NCBI GenBank assembly: GCA_964017185.1
Contig: OZ024871.1
Coordinates: 31,224,488 to 31,288,487, forward strand
Source: Rugalucina vietnamica
Taxonomy: Eukaryota; Mollusca; Bivalvia; Lucinida; Lucinidae
DNA: 64,000 nt
Reading direction: 5' to 3'
Part shown: positions 51,148 through 63,400 of the stretch, in pieces
How the letters are laid out: each line of letters begins with the position of its first letter
Position numbering within the stretch: the first letter of the stretch is position 1
The notes under the pieces: generated by a model
Told to the model about the DNA's origin: nothing
The model's database searches: none
The model's input: only the letters and a program-made list of their open reading frames with translations
Made by a program: the position numbers and the translations under genes

Positions 51148-52012
51148 TTTTATCGCACTTGCTTATAGCAGGGTGCGATATAGGAGTTAAAATTTCCGTC
51201 CGTACGTACGTTTGTTCGTCCGTTCGTTCGTTCGTCTGTCCGTCAACATTTACATCGAAGTTTAGTTTTCTCAACATCAGTGATAGCTGCGAGTCTGAAA
51301 CCTTGCATAGTTATTGTCCTTGACATACCCTTCAAGCACGCACCTTGACTCAGTACCCTTGACCTATATTTCACGGTCCACTGACTTTGAAAATTTTTAC
51401 GTCGAAGTTTGGTTTTCTCGACATCAGTGATAGCTGCGAGGGTAAAACCTTGCAAGGTAATTGTCCTTGACATACCCTTCAAGCAAGCACCTTGACCCGC
51501 TGACCTTGACCTATATTTCACGGTCCATTGACTTTGTTAATTTTTATGTCGAATTTTTATGTCGAAGTAAAAGCTGCGAGCGTGAAACCTTGCATAGTAA
51601 TTGTCCTTGACATACCCTTCAAGCACGCACCTTGACCCGCTGACCTTGACCTATATTTCACAGTCCATTAACTTTGTTAATTTTTACGTCAGAGTTTGGT
51701 TTTCTCTGCATCAGTAATAGCTGCGAGTGTGAAACCTTGCATAGTAACTGTCCTTGACATACCCTTCAAGCACACACTTTGACCCACTGACCTTGACCTA
51801 TATTTCACGGTCCATTGACTTTGTTAATTTTTATGTCGAAGTTTGTTTTTACCTGCATCAGTGATAGCTGTGAGTGTGAAAGCTTGCATAGTAAATGTCC
51901 TTCACATACCCTTACAGAACACACCTTAACCTGGTGCTCTTGACCTATATTTCATGTTTTAAAGTTATTTTGCCTGATGCAGGTGCGATATCGACCTCCG
52001 CGGCGTTCTTGT
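51148..52012. repeat. 147-bp tandem-repeat element, second copy
   Basis: Units start at 51252, 51399, 51546, about 51686 and 51833. Unit three carries a small internal duplication. Both ends match the element at 34698-35565, so the array moves as part of a defined element. Confidence 0.82.
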
Positions 52013-52069
52013 ATTAATTCAGTTTGAATAATATTGTTTGACAAAATTGGTCCACAGAAGATGATTACG

Positions 52070-52328
52070 AAAGCATGCCCATGCAACATAGAGATTTTTA
52101 AGTTGTAGAAAAAGGAAAATTTTCAGTAGAAAATTTTTGATATGTTTGCTCAAAAGTGAAAACATAGATATTGGGTACACGTTAGAACTGCCTCTGCCAG
52201 GAGGGTCTAATGAGTACCCACAATCTATGTTTTTGAGCAAAAATAAGTATACCCCTGCAAACCCCAGTGTTTCTATATAAAAGTGGGGTTCAAGGGGGTA
52301 TACATCACACGGACATGTTTTCATGATC
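52070..52328. mobile_element. GTGGGTAC foldback MITE, copy in inverted orientation
   Basis: A nearly complete copy: GAAAGCATGCCCATGCAAC at the left and CACACGGACATGTTTTCATGA at the right enclose the GGGTACACGTTAGAAC hairpin. Confidence 0.65.
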
Positions 52329-52979
52329 TGCTACCTTTTACTTATTTAAGATATCTTTGGTGACCTTGAAGGAATGTTAGACATCTTTTAGGGCATTGCA
52401 TCCATGTGAGCTTTGTGGGTGGCTTTTGCAAATTGTCAGCTGTTTAAGATTTTCTGAGAATTCTTACTATATGTAAATAAGCTATTGTGATATTGTCAGT
52501 TTTAATTATGTTATGTACATGTATTTTACAATATTACACATTGCTTTTATAACATTCTTTTACGGAAGTGTCCAGGGTGTTGATTGTTCTTGTTAACAAT
52601 TTGTTAATGATAATTATAAGGATTTTAACAATGTGTAATTTCATGTAAATAAATTTGAAAATACTGCTTTTGTTTTGCTTTCATACCCAAAATTTACCTA
52701 TCCAATATAAAGCATTTTTTTACAGTCGTGAAACATGGTATTTTCTCTAAAAAAAAATATATATACATACATACATACATACTGTTTTTATTTTGCTCAA
52801 TATTTTGTTTTGACATACAAATGTACGTGTACATGCAAGTTAATCAAGGCAAGGAATGTGGATTTGCATCCAAATTTGCATTTGGGAAAAGCCTCAATGA
52901 GCTACAAGGATTCTGTCTGGTCTATCTAAGATGGATTTTTGAAGAGAAGCACATACATTAATTCTTTCTGTCTTCAAAT

Positions 52980-53712
52980 ATTGAGTCAATCATTTTCTGA
53001 TTATCACCTCGCCTACTACTCCACTAACCACACTCTCCTTTACACTCCCTGGGGTTACCAAATAACCATGAAACAATAATGTCCTTAATAGTATGGTTGC
53101 TTATCTGAATGAATACTACCTTCTGATTTCAAAGATCTCTTCTAAGACCACTTTGTAAATTAAGGCCAAATTTCTTTTGAAGACTCAGCAGCTATGGGGA
53201 ATAATAGTTTCTATTAAGGGTTCAGTTTGCATGACCAAGGTTTGCCTCCAGAACCCAATGAACTATAATCTGGAAATTTGGCATGTAGCATCAGGAAAAT
53301 ATTGAGTCAATCATTTTCTGATTATCACCTCGCCTACTACTCCACTAACCACACTCTCCTTTACACTCCCTGGGGTTACCAAATAACCATGAAACAATAT
53401 TGTCCTTAATAGTATGGTTGCTTATCTGAATGAATACTACCTTCAAATGGAAATAAAAAAACTGCCTCAAGCAAATATTTGATTTTTGCTCACCTGAGCC
53501 TAGGGCTCATAAGATGAGTTTATAGTGTGCATGTGTACCAAATGTCCCTCATCAGTCTGCTAATTTCAAAGATCTCTTCTAAGACCACTTTGTAAATTAA
53601 GGCCAAATTTCTTTTGAAGTCTCAGCAGCTATGGGGAATAACAGTTTCTATTAAGGGTTCGGTTTGCATGACCAAGGTTTGCCTCCAGAACCCAATGAAC
53701 TATAATCTATAA
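52980..53712. repeat. Segmental duplication in two interleaved pieces
   Basis: About 142 bp at 52980-53121 recurs at 53300-53442, and about 150 bp at 53125-53275 recurs at 53564-53712, with few differences. The second copy is split by a GCTCACCTGAGCCTAGGGC-type insert (about 53443-53563). Confidence 0.8.
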
Positions 53713-53779
53713 TGTAGCATCAGGAAAAGTCAATCATGACCCTAATTGGAATTACCTTGTCCTGTAAGATCGAGCAGAC

Positions 53780-53960
53780 TGGTGCAGGGGTAGAGTAGTT
53801 GACTGCGGTCCCAGAGGTCCTGGGTTCAATCCTCAGCCAGGCGCCTTTCCTTGTGGGCTTGAGCAAGTCAAATTTCCACAGCTCCTGAGGTAATGATCTA
53901 TAAAAAAAAGGAAGCATAAAAAAATACAAGCGGGGCAAGGCAGGACTGGAAAACGGCATC
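53780..53960 (+). mobile_element. tRNA-derived SINE
   Basis: GGTGCAGGGGTAGAGTAGTT resembles a Pol III A box and GGGTTCAATCC (about 53822) a B box at tRNA-like spacing. The remainder is unique or A-rich. Confidence 0.6.
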
Positions 53961-54007
53961 TGGTGATTATTTAAGTGTGTTTCATGTTAAGAGTTGCTCT
54001 GGGGTTT

Positions 54008-54236
54008 TTAACCCACATTTGACGAATGGATTTTCCCATCATTATCATTTGGGTGAGTCCACTTCAGTTCTAAGGGGCATCAGGTGTGATTTTTAAATTT
54101 TATTCAATTTTTCGATGAAAATTCTCTAAGCAAACTGAATAGCCCCAGATGGGACGCCGCGTTCTGCGGCGTCACATCTGGGGCTATTCTGTTTGGCCAT
54201 GTCCCATAAAAGGGACGCCAGGCTTAAATGAGTCAT
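54008..54236. mobile_element. CCCAGATG foldback element, copy 2, next to the ACO2 promoter
   Basis: An uninterrupted copy. AGCCCCAGATGGGACGCCGC is answered by GCGGCGTCACATCTGGGGCT. It ends about 190 bases before the ACO2 start codon. Confidence 0.68.
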
Positions 54237-54239
54237 CAT

Positions 54240-54296
54240 ACAAGAATCTGAATGGTTTACTGTTGACACGCCAAATTGACAATACCTCACCAGGAG
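54240..54296 (-). mobile_element. Fragment of LINE 3' tail
   Basis: The reverse complement, GGTATTGTCAATTTGGCGTG then CAACAGTAAACCATTC, matches the 3' tail of the LINE at 59418-59460. A similar fragment lies at about 54844-54905. Confidence 0.5.
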
Positions 54297-54399
54297 GGAG
54301 GGAATGGGGGTGTTTCCACTGACCGAGTTCTCCGGTATTACGTTCGAATCCGGACATTATCAAGTCGAATGCAAGAGTAGCTTCCCTTGCAATGTACAG

Positions 54400-54407
54400 T
54401 GACGTCA
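54400..54407 (+). promoter_or_regulatory. CRE/ATF site (TGACGTCA) upstream of ACO2
   Basis: The perfect 8-bp palindrome lies 17 bases before the ATG. CREB/ATF binding is a plausible promoter input; unproven. Confidence 0.5.
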
Positions 54408-54423
54408 CAGATTAGAGGTGACC

Positions 54424-54453
54424 ATGGCCTACCTATTTCGACATGCAAAAAAG
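54424..54453 (+). CDS. ACO2: ACO2 coding exon 1
   Basis: ACCATGG start context, ten codons ([10 protein letters not shown]), donor AAG|gtgaat, phase 0. Chosen because it supplies a presequence start and joins exon 2 in phase; transcript data would confirm it. Confidence 0.78.
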
Positions 54454-57400
54454 GTGAATTTTAAGAAGATCGAGGCTAAACTTTATGAATAATTAAATGG
54501 AGTTTGCTAGACTGTTAAATACCACACACATGCATAGCTTACATAGTCCTTAGCGGGCTACATTTTTCAAAATTTGAGAAACTAAAATTCGTCTTTGCTC
54601 ATTCAAAATGGTGGGTGGGGTACTAATGGTAAATGTAGTACAAGTTTAAGCTTTTATGAAAAAGCTTACAATCTTCCAGCATATTTTAGTGAATTTCCTG
54701 GTCAAGCAAGAAGCGTAAAAGAAAAATCAGGAATTGTCAAAGTGGAGCAGAATGGCGTAGGGGTAGAGGATACATTGGTTCAAGTGGTCCCAGGTTTGAT
54801 ACTGAGCCCCGAGAAAATATGACGTCCATGAAAATAAGGAGCATAAATGCATCAGAATGGATTACTGGTGTCATGGTGAAATGCCGAGTTGACAATACCA
54901 CTACGGTGGATAAGGCTTGACTGGAGAGGATTTGTTCTTACAGTAGCTCTTACAAGAGAAGTGACAGTATTTGAGCCCAGCTTTCTTTCTTCCAATAATT
55001 CTTAACCTACCTAAAAGGTCTTCAGAATGAATTCCTGTGTTACCAAGTGCTAAAGGGGGTTAGTTGAAGTAAAAGATAGAACAAGTGGGTGAAATGAGTT
55101 TGTACAGTGAAAGAAGAGTGTTAGTTTAGTTAAAAGCTAAAAAGAGTCTGGTGATTAAGGGGATACATGCAATATACTTGCTGGTCGCCAATTTATTGAC
55201 AATTTCAAAGTTTATTGAGGATTTTTGCCCTTTGAAAATTTTCCCGCCATTCACTATACAGTGGGTGGGGTATTCGAGAAAAAAAAAAAAAAAAAAAAAA
55301 AAAATAAGTGCAGAAATTGACTTTGCTCTGTCAGAGTCTTTGAGTCAGAATAGTTTACTGGATTTTGAGTTTATCAGTTCTTGTTTTTCCTGTAAGTGAC
55401 ACATTAGGTAGGGAAACCACCCAGCCAGGTGTTTACTTGCAGCTTGTTTGAAGTGCTTTGGATTTCTGTGAAGATTTTTTTGCTCATTGATCAGTGCCAG
55501 CCAACTTGCGCGTTTGGTCAGCTAGATCGCTAACCGGCTGGTATTGTGAATTGTGAGCTCCCTCCCCCCCCCCTCCACCCAAGTAACCCGGTAGATCTTA
55601 GATATTTTGACTGTCACTTGTGGTTGCTTATTCAGATTGTTGTTGTTGTTGTTCAAATTGTATTTAAGTGCATGAGTACTGTCAATGACAAGGGTCAAGG
55701 GTGAATGAGGATTGCCTCGCTTACCCATTAAGTTACAAGTCAGTTTCCACGCTCACTCGCGTATTTCTCCATACACAAAAATCTTCGGGATTCACTTCAG
55801 ATTGTTGTTGTTGTTGTTCAAATTGTATTTATCACATAATGTTCTACAGGTTGGTCTTGTTCCTTGCTTTAGGCTTTTGTTTTTGGAAGTGGATTAACTC
55901 TACATGTTCCTTGGACCCGAACCATGACTGCAACATTGGTACTGAAAAAACTTCTGGCAATATTTCACACTTTTTGGCATACTCAAGGAAGCTTGGCAAT
56001 CGCAGGAGTTCTGAAGGTCTTCAAAGTTTTAAGCCCTCCAAGGGAACCAACCTGCTCACCCTCATCATCCTGGCTGGAGACATTGAAATGAATCCAGGTT
56101 CCTGTGTCGGCTATGCAAAAAATACTGTAAAGCTACCGACAAATTTGTCACATGCAATGACTGCGAAAAGCGCTTTCATGCGACATGTGCAAATCCCAGC
56201 GAAAAAGAACTTTCCAGTTTGGAAAATGAAAATGAACCTTGGTATTGTTCAGACTGCAAAGCAGACTGTGGTCTTTGCAGTGGGGCTGTCTTAAATAGTC
56301 ACAAGGCTGTTCAATGTGACAAATGTGAAATGTGGGTCCACAATAAATGCTCCCTTGTCTCAGATAACCAGTATGAAAATATACAAAATTCAAATTGTTC
56401 ATGGATTTGCCCAAAATGTGACTTCTTCAACTTTTCGGATTCATTCTTTTCTGATCAATTAAACTTGGAAGAACAAAATAGATTTGCTCCATTGTCAAAC
56501 GATAGTAGCTGTGGTACTAAAACATGTGGTTCAGGTACAAACAAAAATAAATTTATCAGTGGGTTAAAATTCTCAAGCATAAATATCAATAGTATTAGAG
56601 GTAAAAAACTTGAGTTGTTGGCATTTCTTGATCTCCATCAACCTCAGATCGTTGCAATTCAAGAAACTAAAATTGACAACACTATTTCAACTTCAGAATT
56701 GTTCCCAGAAACTTGTCCTTACAATGTGTATAGAAAAGATAGAACTCTTGACGGCGGTGGTGTGATGTTACTTATACACAAAGATATTCCTCATATGCCG
56801 ATCACTGAATTGGAAAACGGCTCTGAATCAGTTTGGGTAAAGGTATTTGCGAACAAAACTTCCCATTTTGTGGCAAGTTGGTATCGACCTCCAGATGGTA
56901 AGATAGAGGAACTTGAGTTATTCAAAGACCAACTTGAAAAGGTGAAAACTTTACATAAAGGAAACAAACCCCCCTCGGTCCATGTCATGGGTGATTTCAA
57001 CTTCAGAGATATTGTTTGGCCAGATAGACTCAACAAACTAGGTTTTTCATTGAGCGTGTCTGAAGGTGCAAAGTTGGTAGAACTTATTAGTGACCACGAA
57101 TTGGAACAGGTAGTGCACTTCCCCACAAGAGGACAAAACACATTGGATTTGATTATCACTTCACTTCCCGGACAATTTGTTGATATTCATTCCCCGGACA
57201 GGCTTAGTGATCATGACATTGTCTCTGGAACTTTGAAAATAGTTATTCCCCCCATCAAGAAACCTAAGAGAAAGGTGTATAAATATCAGAAAGGTGATTA
57301 TGAATCTATGAAAGGTGATGCCCTTCAATTTGCAAAGGAGAAATATTTCAACGGTTACTCTGGCACACGGTCGGTTCAAGAAAACTTTAATTTGATCACA

Positions 57401-60400
57401 TCTTTTATCCAGGAATCAGTGGATAAACATATCCCATCAAAGACTAGTCGCTCAGTTTCCTCAGTCCCATGGTTAACTCCTGAAATAAGAAGAAAGATTC
57501 GTAGAAAAAATGCAACTCACGCTAAAGCGAAGAAAACTGGGAATGCAAAATTTAGAACGAAATTTGAAACTTTGAGAAGAGAAATCAAAGCAGATATCAG
57601 AAAACAGCATGAGTTGTATGTAAATAACTTGGTTGGTGATGTTAAGGCTAATCCAAGAGATTTTTATCGGTACATAAATAGTCAGAAAAAAGATGTTCAA
57701 GGTATCCCCCCTTTGAAAAAGCGAAATGGAAGTGGTCTTGCTGAATCAGATTTTGAAAAGGCTGGTGAATTCAATGGTCAGTTTACGGATGTGTTCACCA
57801 AAACTGAACATAGCCAGGTCCCTCTTCTGAATAGAAAAGCCCCGTTTATGGAAGACATAGTGATATCCAAAGAAGGTGTCACAAAACTTCTGAAAGGTTT
57901 GAACCCGTCGAAAGCTTTAGGTCCTGATGAGCTTCATCCTAGAGTCCTTAAGGAATTGGCATCTGAGCTAGGTCCTGTTTTTGCACATCTTTTTCAACAG
58001 TCAATAGACTCGGGTGAAATCCCCAAAGAATGGTCTTTAGCAAACATTTGTCCCCTGTTCAAAAAGGCTGACAGGTCTCTTGCTTGCAACTATCGTCCAG
58101 TTTCCTTGACCTGCGTACCCTGCAAACTTCTGGAACATATAGTGTGTTCTAATATCATGTCCCATTTGGATCATCATAAACTTTTGTCAGACAGGCAACA
58201 TGCATTCAGGAAATCCCACAGTTGTGAAACCCAGTTAGCTACAGTGATTGATGACTGGGCAAAAATCTTAGACAATCAAGGTCAGGTTGACACATTTATC
58301 TTGGATTTCGAAAAAGCTTTTGACACTCCTCCGCATGAACTCCTTAAAAGCAAATTGTTCAGTTATGGAATTGGTGGGAAAACAATTAAATGGATTGATG
58401 CCTTCCTTTGCTATAGACAACAAAGAGTTGTGGTTAATGGCGTTAAATCAGACTGGGCTCCTGTTGTATCTGGTGTCCCACAGGGCACCGTTCTTGGCCC
58501 CTTGTTGTTTTCGTTGCATATAAATGATATCACCTCAGATATTGAATCGGAAATCAGACTCTTTGCTGATGATTGTGTTTGTTATCGTGAAATTAAGAAT
58601 GAGGAGGATACAGTGAAACTTCAGAAGGATATTGATCGATTAGGTAGTTGGGCCAGGAAATGGGGTATGAGATTTCAACCTGTCAAGTGCAATATGATGC
58701 AGCTGACAAATAAACGTACTAGTAAAATTCAGGCTTCTTACAAGCTTGAGGGTACTGTGTTGGAAAACGTTGAGAGTATCAAATATCTTGGTGTAACAAT
58801 AACTAAGGATTTAAAATGGAATACTCACATCAGCAATGTGTGTACCAAAGCCAATAGGACCCTTGGTTTTTTGAGACGAAATCTGTTTTCTTGCCCCCAA
58901 GATGTGAGAGAAGCTGCCTACAAAGGTCTGGTGAGACCTATTCTTGAATATGGTAGCTCAGTTTGGGACCCTCATTATGAAGGTTTGATAGATGATTTGG
59001 AGAAGGTGCAAAAGCGTGCGGCTAGGTTTGTAACTAGGAACTATACATATGAAAAAGGTAGTATGACTGGCATCCTTAAAAAACTAAAATGGGAATCCCT
59101 GCAGAAAAGAAGGAAGGATAATAGAATTATATTACTTTACAAAGGTCTAAAAGGGAGAGCAAAAATACCCACGGATGACCTTATCCCCAAAAATAGGCGT
59201 TGTAGGAATCAACACTCCTTGGCATTTCAGATACCTTCAGCAAGTACAAATGCCTATTTACACAGTTTCTTCCCCCAGACCATTAGAGATTGGAATGAAC
59301 TCCCTGATTCTCTGATCTCCTCTGCTGAATTGTCAGATGATTGTGTGTCTAAATTTACTTCTCTTGTGAGAGCTCGGGACTAACCCCCACCGGTCAAGCC
59401 CCATCCCCCCCTGGTGTAGTATTGTCAGTTTGACGTTTCACCAGTAAACTATTCTGATTCTGATTCTGATTCTGACCACCTGGCTGACAGCACATATGTA
59501 TTTTCAAGAATGTCTGGCAAAGCATTGTTTTAAATGTATTAACTGTGTCATGCTTGCAAAATTACAACATAATGTTAGACAGCTGGTCATCTGAAAGAGT
59601 CAAATGTACAAGATTTTTTCTTTCATTCTTTAGATACCAGGGATAATTAGTCAATCATTTTCTGATCATCACGTGTTGGGTGGGTGGCTTAATTTTGAAT
59701 TGAGCAAAATATGGGAAGAACAATAACAATTTTCTTGAGAATCAGGAAGCGACTCTCAACTGCAACTCCCACACTCATCTGTAGTGTGCTTTATTAGCAG
59801 AAAGTCTCAACACATACTTATATGAATAACATTTTCCGGCAATACCACAGGAAGCTTGTTAACAGAATAAATGTTAGGGTAAAATATGTTATTTGGTATC
59901 AGGCAATTTTGATATTTTGTTTCAGGCATCAAAAACAACCTACTACATTATGCAAAATCAAAGGTGTAGATCAGCCTTGCAGTAGCTGCGCAGCTGACAG
60001 ATCAGCTGTGCAGTAATTGCACAGCTGATCAGCACCTTTGTTTTCATTCCATACTAGATTGTAGATGCCTCTTTTTTTCTAAATCTGAAATTTTATGCTT
60101 CTAGCTACAGTATTTCGTGTTCATCATGCACAGCCTGTTTTTTGTTGGATTTGGTCGGAACCCTATTTTTTCATGCTAAGTCTCATTTTTATTACAGGCT
60201 GTGGGTGGGCTGTCTGGCCCAGCCCGTCAGTTTCATGCAACCACAGCCACATCCGCTGCCCAGAAGGTAAGAAAAACACATGAGATTTTCAGATTTTTTT
60301 TTCTTATTAATTGCATAAAGATATATGTACAGTCTGTACACTGTCTACATGAGAGTATGTGTCTGACTATGTGTTTAATACTGTTTATGATGTTTATAAA

Positions 60401-63400
60401 ATATATTGCTGAAGGTTTCTTAAGAAATTTTAGAATGGATATAAAACATGTATTTGTATGATACCAAAATTCCAGTTTTTACCAGAATCGTAAAGAAAAA
60501 CAACAAAAACAAACAGGCATATATTAAAGAAAACAGACTTTAACAGGACTAGACTTTAAAATAATGTGCACCAACAGTGAGTTTCGTAAGTTTATCCATA
60601 CATTTGTATTTTGATCTCCCTTCTTATACATATATTTGCAGGTTGCTATGAGTCGGTTTGACACAGACAGGTTCATGGATTATGACAAAATACAACACAA
60701 AGTTGATGTCGTTAAGAAAAGGTAGGGTACCACCAAAAAGTTTCTAACATTGCTAAAATTGCCAAACAATGCCTCTCGCTTTTAGTTTTTGTGGTCTATT
60801 TACATGTACTTAGGATTTTTTTTTCATTTTACATGATGTTTTTTCACTAATTTCTTTGAGCAAACAAGGCAGGATGGGAGTATTTGCCATCTTTTAAATT
60901 GCAGTTATGTTTTGACTGTGATCTGAAACTTTCAGATGTAGAACATTGGGAGTGTCAACTGACTCAACTTGGTATAGGGCTGTTGGTTGGTTCGATATCT
61001 GTTTGTTTGTTTTGAGACCGTTTAAGGTCCAAGTCATGTTGGGATGGAGCCACAACTTCCTGGGTATTAACCAGTACCCTAGGGAGTTGGCGTTCCTTGC
61101 TGAAGTAAGTCAAGGACACAACACAGTGCAGCCAGAGCACTATGTGACATGATTTTTAATTACTAAACAACTATTTCTGACCGAGATTTAAATTTCTATT
61201 TCAGGCTTGGACGTCCACTTACACTGTCAGAAAAGATTTTGTATGGGCATCTAGATGATCCACAAAATCAGGTAATTGACACCTTGAAGATCTTTATTTG
61301 ATCCGCCACCTCGTGGAAAAAACAACAATGTGGTTTCCGAACAGGTCTGACACAAACCGGCCTGTACAAGCACAGAAAAAGGCTAGAAGCTTGAAATTCC
61401 GGATTTAAGTAGAAGAGGAATTGTACTATCCGAGTAGCGAAAACAAAGGCGCTGATCAGCTTCGCTGTTATCGCGAAGCTGATCTGTGCCTTTGTTTTCG
61501 CCTATGCAGATTGTTGGTTTTCCCATGGGGCGGCTCATTTGATCCGCCACATAAGAAAACCAACAACATGCGTAGGCGAAAACAAAGGCGCAGATCAGCT
61601 GTGCAGTAACTGCATAGCAGATTAGCGTCTTTTGTTTTTGCTACACAGATGGTACAATAGCTCTTCTTCTAAAATCTGAAATTTCAAGCTTCTAGCCTGT
61701 TTCTGTGGCTGTACAGACCGATTTGTGTTGGACCTGTTCAAAAACCACATTGTTGGTTTTCTCATGGCAGGGCTCATTTGATGATACTTTGAAATTACAG
61801 TCTATAGAATATGTGAGTAGATTCTGGCAAATCATGAAAAAATGCTTGATTGCGGTATGTAATTGAACTTTTTTTTAATTACAGCTAAAGACAGAGAACA
61901 GATTTTGGGCATTTAATGATTTAAGTAAAAAAAAAACACTTTGCTCATGTAAACTTTTATTGAGCTAAACAACTTTAATCTGAAATTATCTGTACATTAA
62001 AACATAGTATTTCAAAGTTTAACAGGGATTATTTTTTGGCGAGATTCTTGAGAGATTCTCTCATTTTTTTCCCAAAACTCATGGAAATTGGCCAAATGGG
62101 AGGAAATATCTCCTGCAAAAATGTTATTTTCTCAAAAGATTTTGTCAATTTTCCCTCTCAAAATTCATAGTTTCTTGCTATTTTTGGCCTAGTGAGAGAT
62201 TTTCGCCCCAGTATTTTTGAGCTAGAATTATCCCTGCAAAGTATGTATTAATGTTATGGAAATGTAATGAGAGCATGCCCACAAAAAAAAGCAAACAAAC
62301 AAACAAAAACAAAACAGGCATGTGTTTTTATTTTCAAATGCTAAATTAGATCTTATCATCAGATGTTGAATGCTCATTGTTACAGGATATACAGCGTGGT
62401 GAGAGCTACCTGAAGCTGAGACCAGACAGGGTGGCTATGCAAGATGCTACTGCACAGGTAAGAAAACAGATTTATTTTGCATGGCGGAAAAAAAAAATGT
62501 TTTGAAGTTTTTTTATTGGATAATTTTATCCTTTTGTGAAATACAGTGTATATTGGTTTTGTCATAGTCCAAGGTATTGTCATTGCCTCTTAGATGAGCC
62601 GCCGCATGGGAATACCAACAATCTGCATAGGCGAAAACAAAGGTGAAGCTGATCAGCATCTTTATTTTCGCTACACGGATAGTACAATTCCTCTACTTTC
62701 TAAATCCAAAATTTTCAGCCTCTATCAATCTCCTGTGCTTGTACAGCTCGGTTTGCGGCGAACCTGCTCGGAAACCACATTGTTGGTTTTCCCACGAGGC
62801 GGCTCAGATATTGTTATATGTATAGGGCCAAAAATGTCACTCTCCAGATGAGAATATAAACATCAAAATGGAATCCATAGACAAAATGCAAGACTAAAGT
62901 TACATAGTTGCTTTTAAAGTTCACACAAATTGTTCCAGTTTCAAACGGCAACACCCAAACAAGGCAAGATTAATTTAGAAAAAGAATCTTCCATAATATA
63001 CTTCAGAAATAGAATACAAGTAGGGTGTTTTGTCTCGTTTTTCTTTCATCACTTTAGCAGTAGCAGTTCATTTAAAATAATTTTCTGCACACAAGAAAGA
63101 ACTTTCCATGTATTTCAGATGGCGTTGCTACAATTCATCTCTAGTGGGCTGCCCAAAGTAGCGGTACCCAGCACAGTTCACTGTGACCACTTGATTGAGG
63201 CACAGGTGGGAGGCGACAAGGATCTTGCCAGGGCAAAGGTAGGATTATAGCTCCAATGCACAACCTGGGGGCTTCCAGTCAGGTCCCACCAACTGACGTA
63301 CAGTCACAGAAGAAGGCTAGAAGCTTGAAATTTCCAATATAACAAGTTGAAGGATTGTACTTTCTATCTGTATAGCAAAAACAAAGGTATTAAACAACTG

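Larger units (their letters stand above)
48809..54399. other. LRMDA-ACO2 intergenic region, no gene
   Basis: 5.6 kb between two genes on the same strand. It holds MITEs, the second 147-bp tandem-repeat element, an ATAC microsatellite (about 52759-52782), a segmental tandem duplication and a SINE, described separately. None of the short frames resembles a protein family. Confidence 0.5.
55600..59478 (+). mobile_element. LINE (CR1/L2/Jockey-like) in ACO2 intron 1, sense orientation
   Basis: A leader frame with a 2A-like peptide is followed by a long frame with PHD-type finger, APE endonuclease and RT. The element ends in a GATTCTGATTCTGATTCTG tail (about 59455-59475), typical of CR1-superfamily elements that end in short repeats. 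Near the 5' end, a TTCAGATTGTTGTTG...GTATTTA unit occurs twice (about 55632 and 55797). The 5' limit is approximate. Confidence 0.85.

Noticed and set aside
60946-61152. 68-codon plus frame in ACO2 intron 3
   Set aside because: It crosses a dispersed repeat (GGTCCAAGTCATGTTGGGATGG-type words) and is not in phase with the aconitase exons.
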